From positions 1 through 5,700 of the forward strand of contig JAAVAY010000132.1 in assembly GCA_014803815.1 (NCBI GenBank): a DNA stretch of 5,700 nucleotides. The letters are read 5' to 3'. Source of the DNA: Allobaculum sp. GTDB lineage: Bacteria; Bacillota_I; Bacilli_A; Erysipelotrichales; Erysipelotrichaceae. Positions 5,657-5,700 of the stretch are shown in pieces (the stretch's first letter is position 1; each line of letters opens with the position of its first letter). A program made the position numbers and the translations under genes. Under the pieces are notes generated by a model. That model was not told the DNA's origin and did not search any database. It saw only the letters and a program-made list of their open reading frames with translations.

Positions 5657-5700
5657 ATGATTCGAAAAGCAGAACTCAAAGATATGAAACGCATTGATGA
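5657..5700 (+). CDS. GNAT-family N-acetyltransferase, N-terminus only (3' end outside window)
   Basis: The ATG at 5657 is preceded by AAGAAGGA, with the AGG at 5648-5650 six bases upstream, a good ribosome site. The 14 complete codons read MIRKAELKDMKRID. This is the usual opening of GNAT acetyltransferases: a first strand I-R-x-A followed by an acidic/basic turn and the start of helix 1. GNAT enzymes transfer acetyl groups from acetyl-CoA to amines. Substrate and the acetyl-CoA motif lie outside the window. It follows the MATE terminator by about 230 bp on the same strand, so it is likely a separate unit. The short fragment limits certainty. Confidence 0.65.
   Translation, partial: MIRKAELKDMKRID

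Overview
The window looks like chromosomal DNA of a low-to-mid GC Bacillota (Firmicutes) species with an anaerobic or fermentative lifestyle. The basis is the AGGAGG-type ribosome sites, the short A/T-rich intergenic regions with T-tailed hairpins, and the gene families (DHHW protein, a GlpA-like/NAD(P)-FAD/DUF1667 trio, a MATE exporter). An Erysipelotrichales- or Clostridia-like host would fit, but the sequence alone does not settle the genus. I see no rRNA, tRNA, CRISPR array, insertion sequence or attachment site.

Layout: (1) 1-685, + strand, is the C-terminal part of a DHHW-family (AlgX/AlgJ-like, SGNH-type) protein cut by the left edge. (2) 685-719 is a hairpin with A/T flanks that can terminate transcription from both sides. 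(3) 722-3831, - strand, is a tight three-gene operon read right to left: a GlpA-like FAD oxidoreductase with a C-terminal BFD-type [2Fe-2S] domain, an NAD(P)/FAD oxidoreductase, and a small DUF1667 protein with a four-cysteine Fe-S motif. The first two genes overlap by 4 bp (ATGA) and the last two are 9 bp apart. (4) 3832-4076 is a divergent regulatory region. It holds a perfect TATAAT for the leftward operon with dyads and direct repeats around it, and a separate candidate promoter for the rightward gene whose -10 lies inside a perfect 6-5-6 inverted repeat. (5) 4077-5411, + strand, is a 12-helix MATE-family exporter whose last codons lie inside its own terminator (5391-5427). (6) 5428-5656 is a low-complexity intergenic stretch with strong purine/pyrimidine strand asymmetry. 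(7) 5657-5700 is the start of a GNAT-type acetyltransferase cut by the right edge.

How the genes work together: the three oxidoreductase genes read as one redox unit. Substrate electrons would enter the FAD of the GlpA-like subunit and pass through its [2Fe-2S] centre, the DUF1667 iron-sulfur protein and the second flavoprotein to NAD(P) or another carrier. Anaerobic glycerol-3-phosphate oxidation is the usual annotation, but no glycerol kinase, facilitator or antiterminator is visible here, so the substrate remains open. The DHHW protein, MATE exporter and GNAT protein look like separate transcription units. I found no clearly new multi-gene system. The most interesting unexplained material is the regulatory architecture of the 245-bp divergent region.
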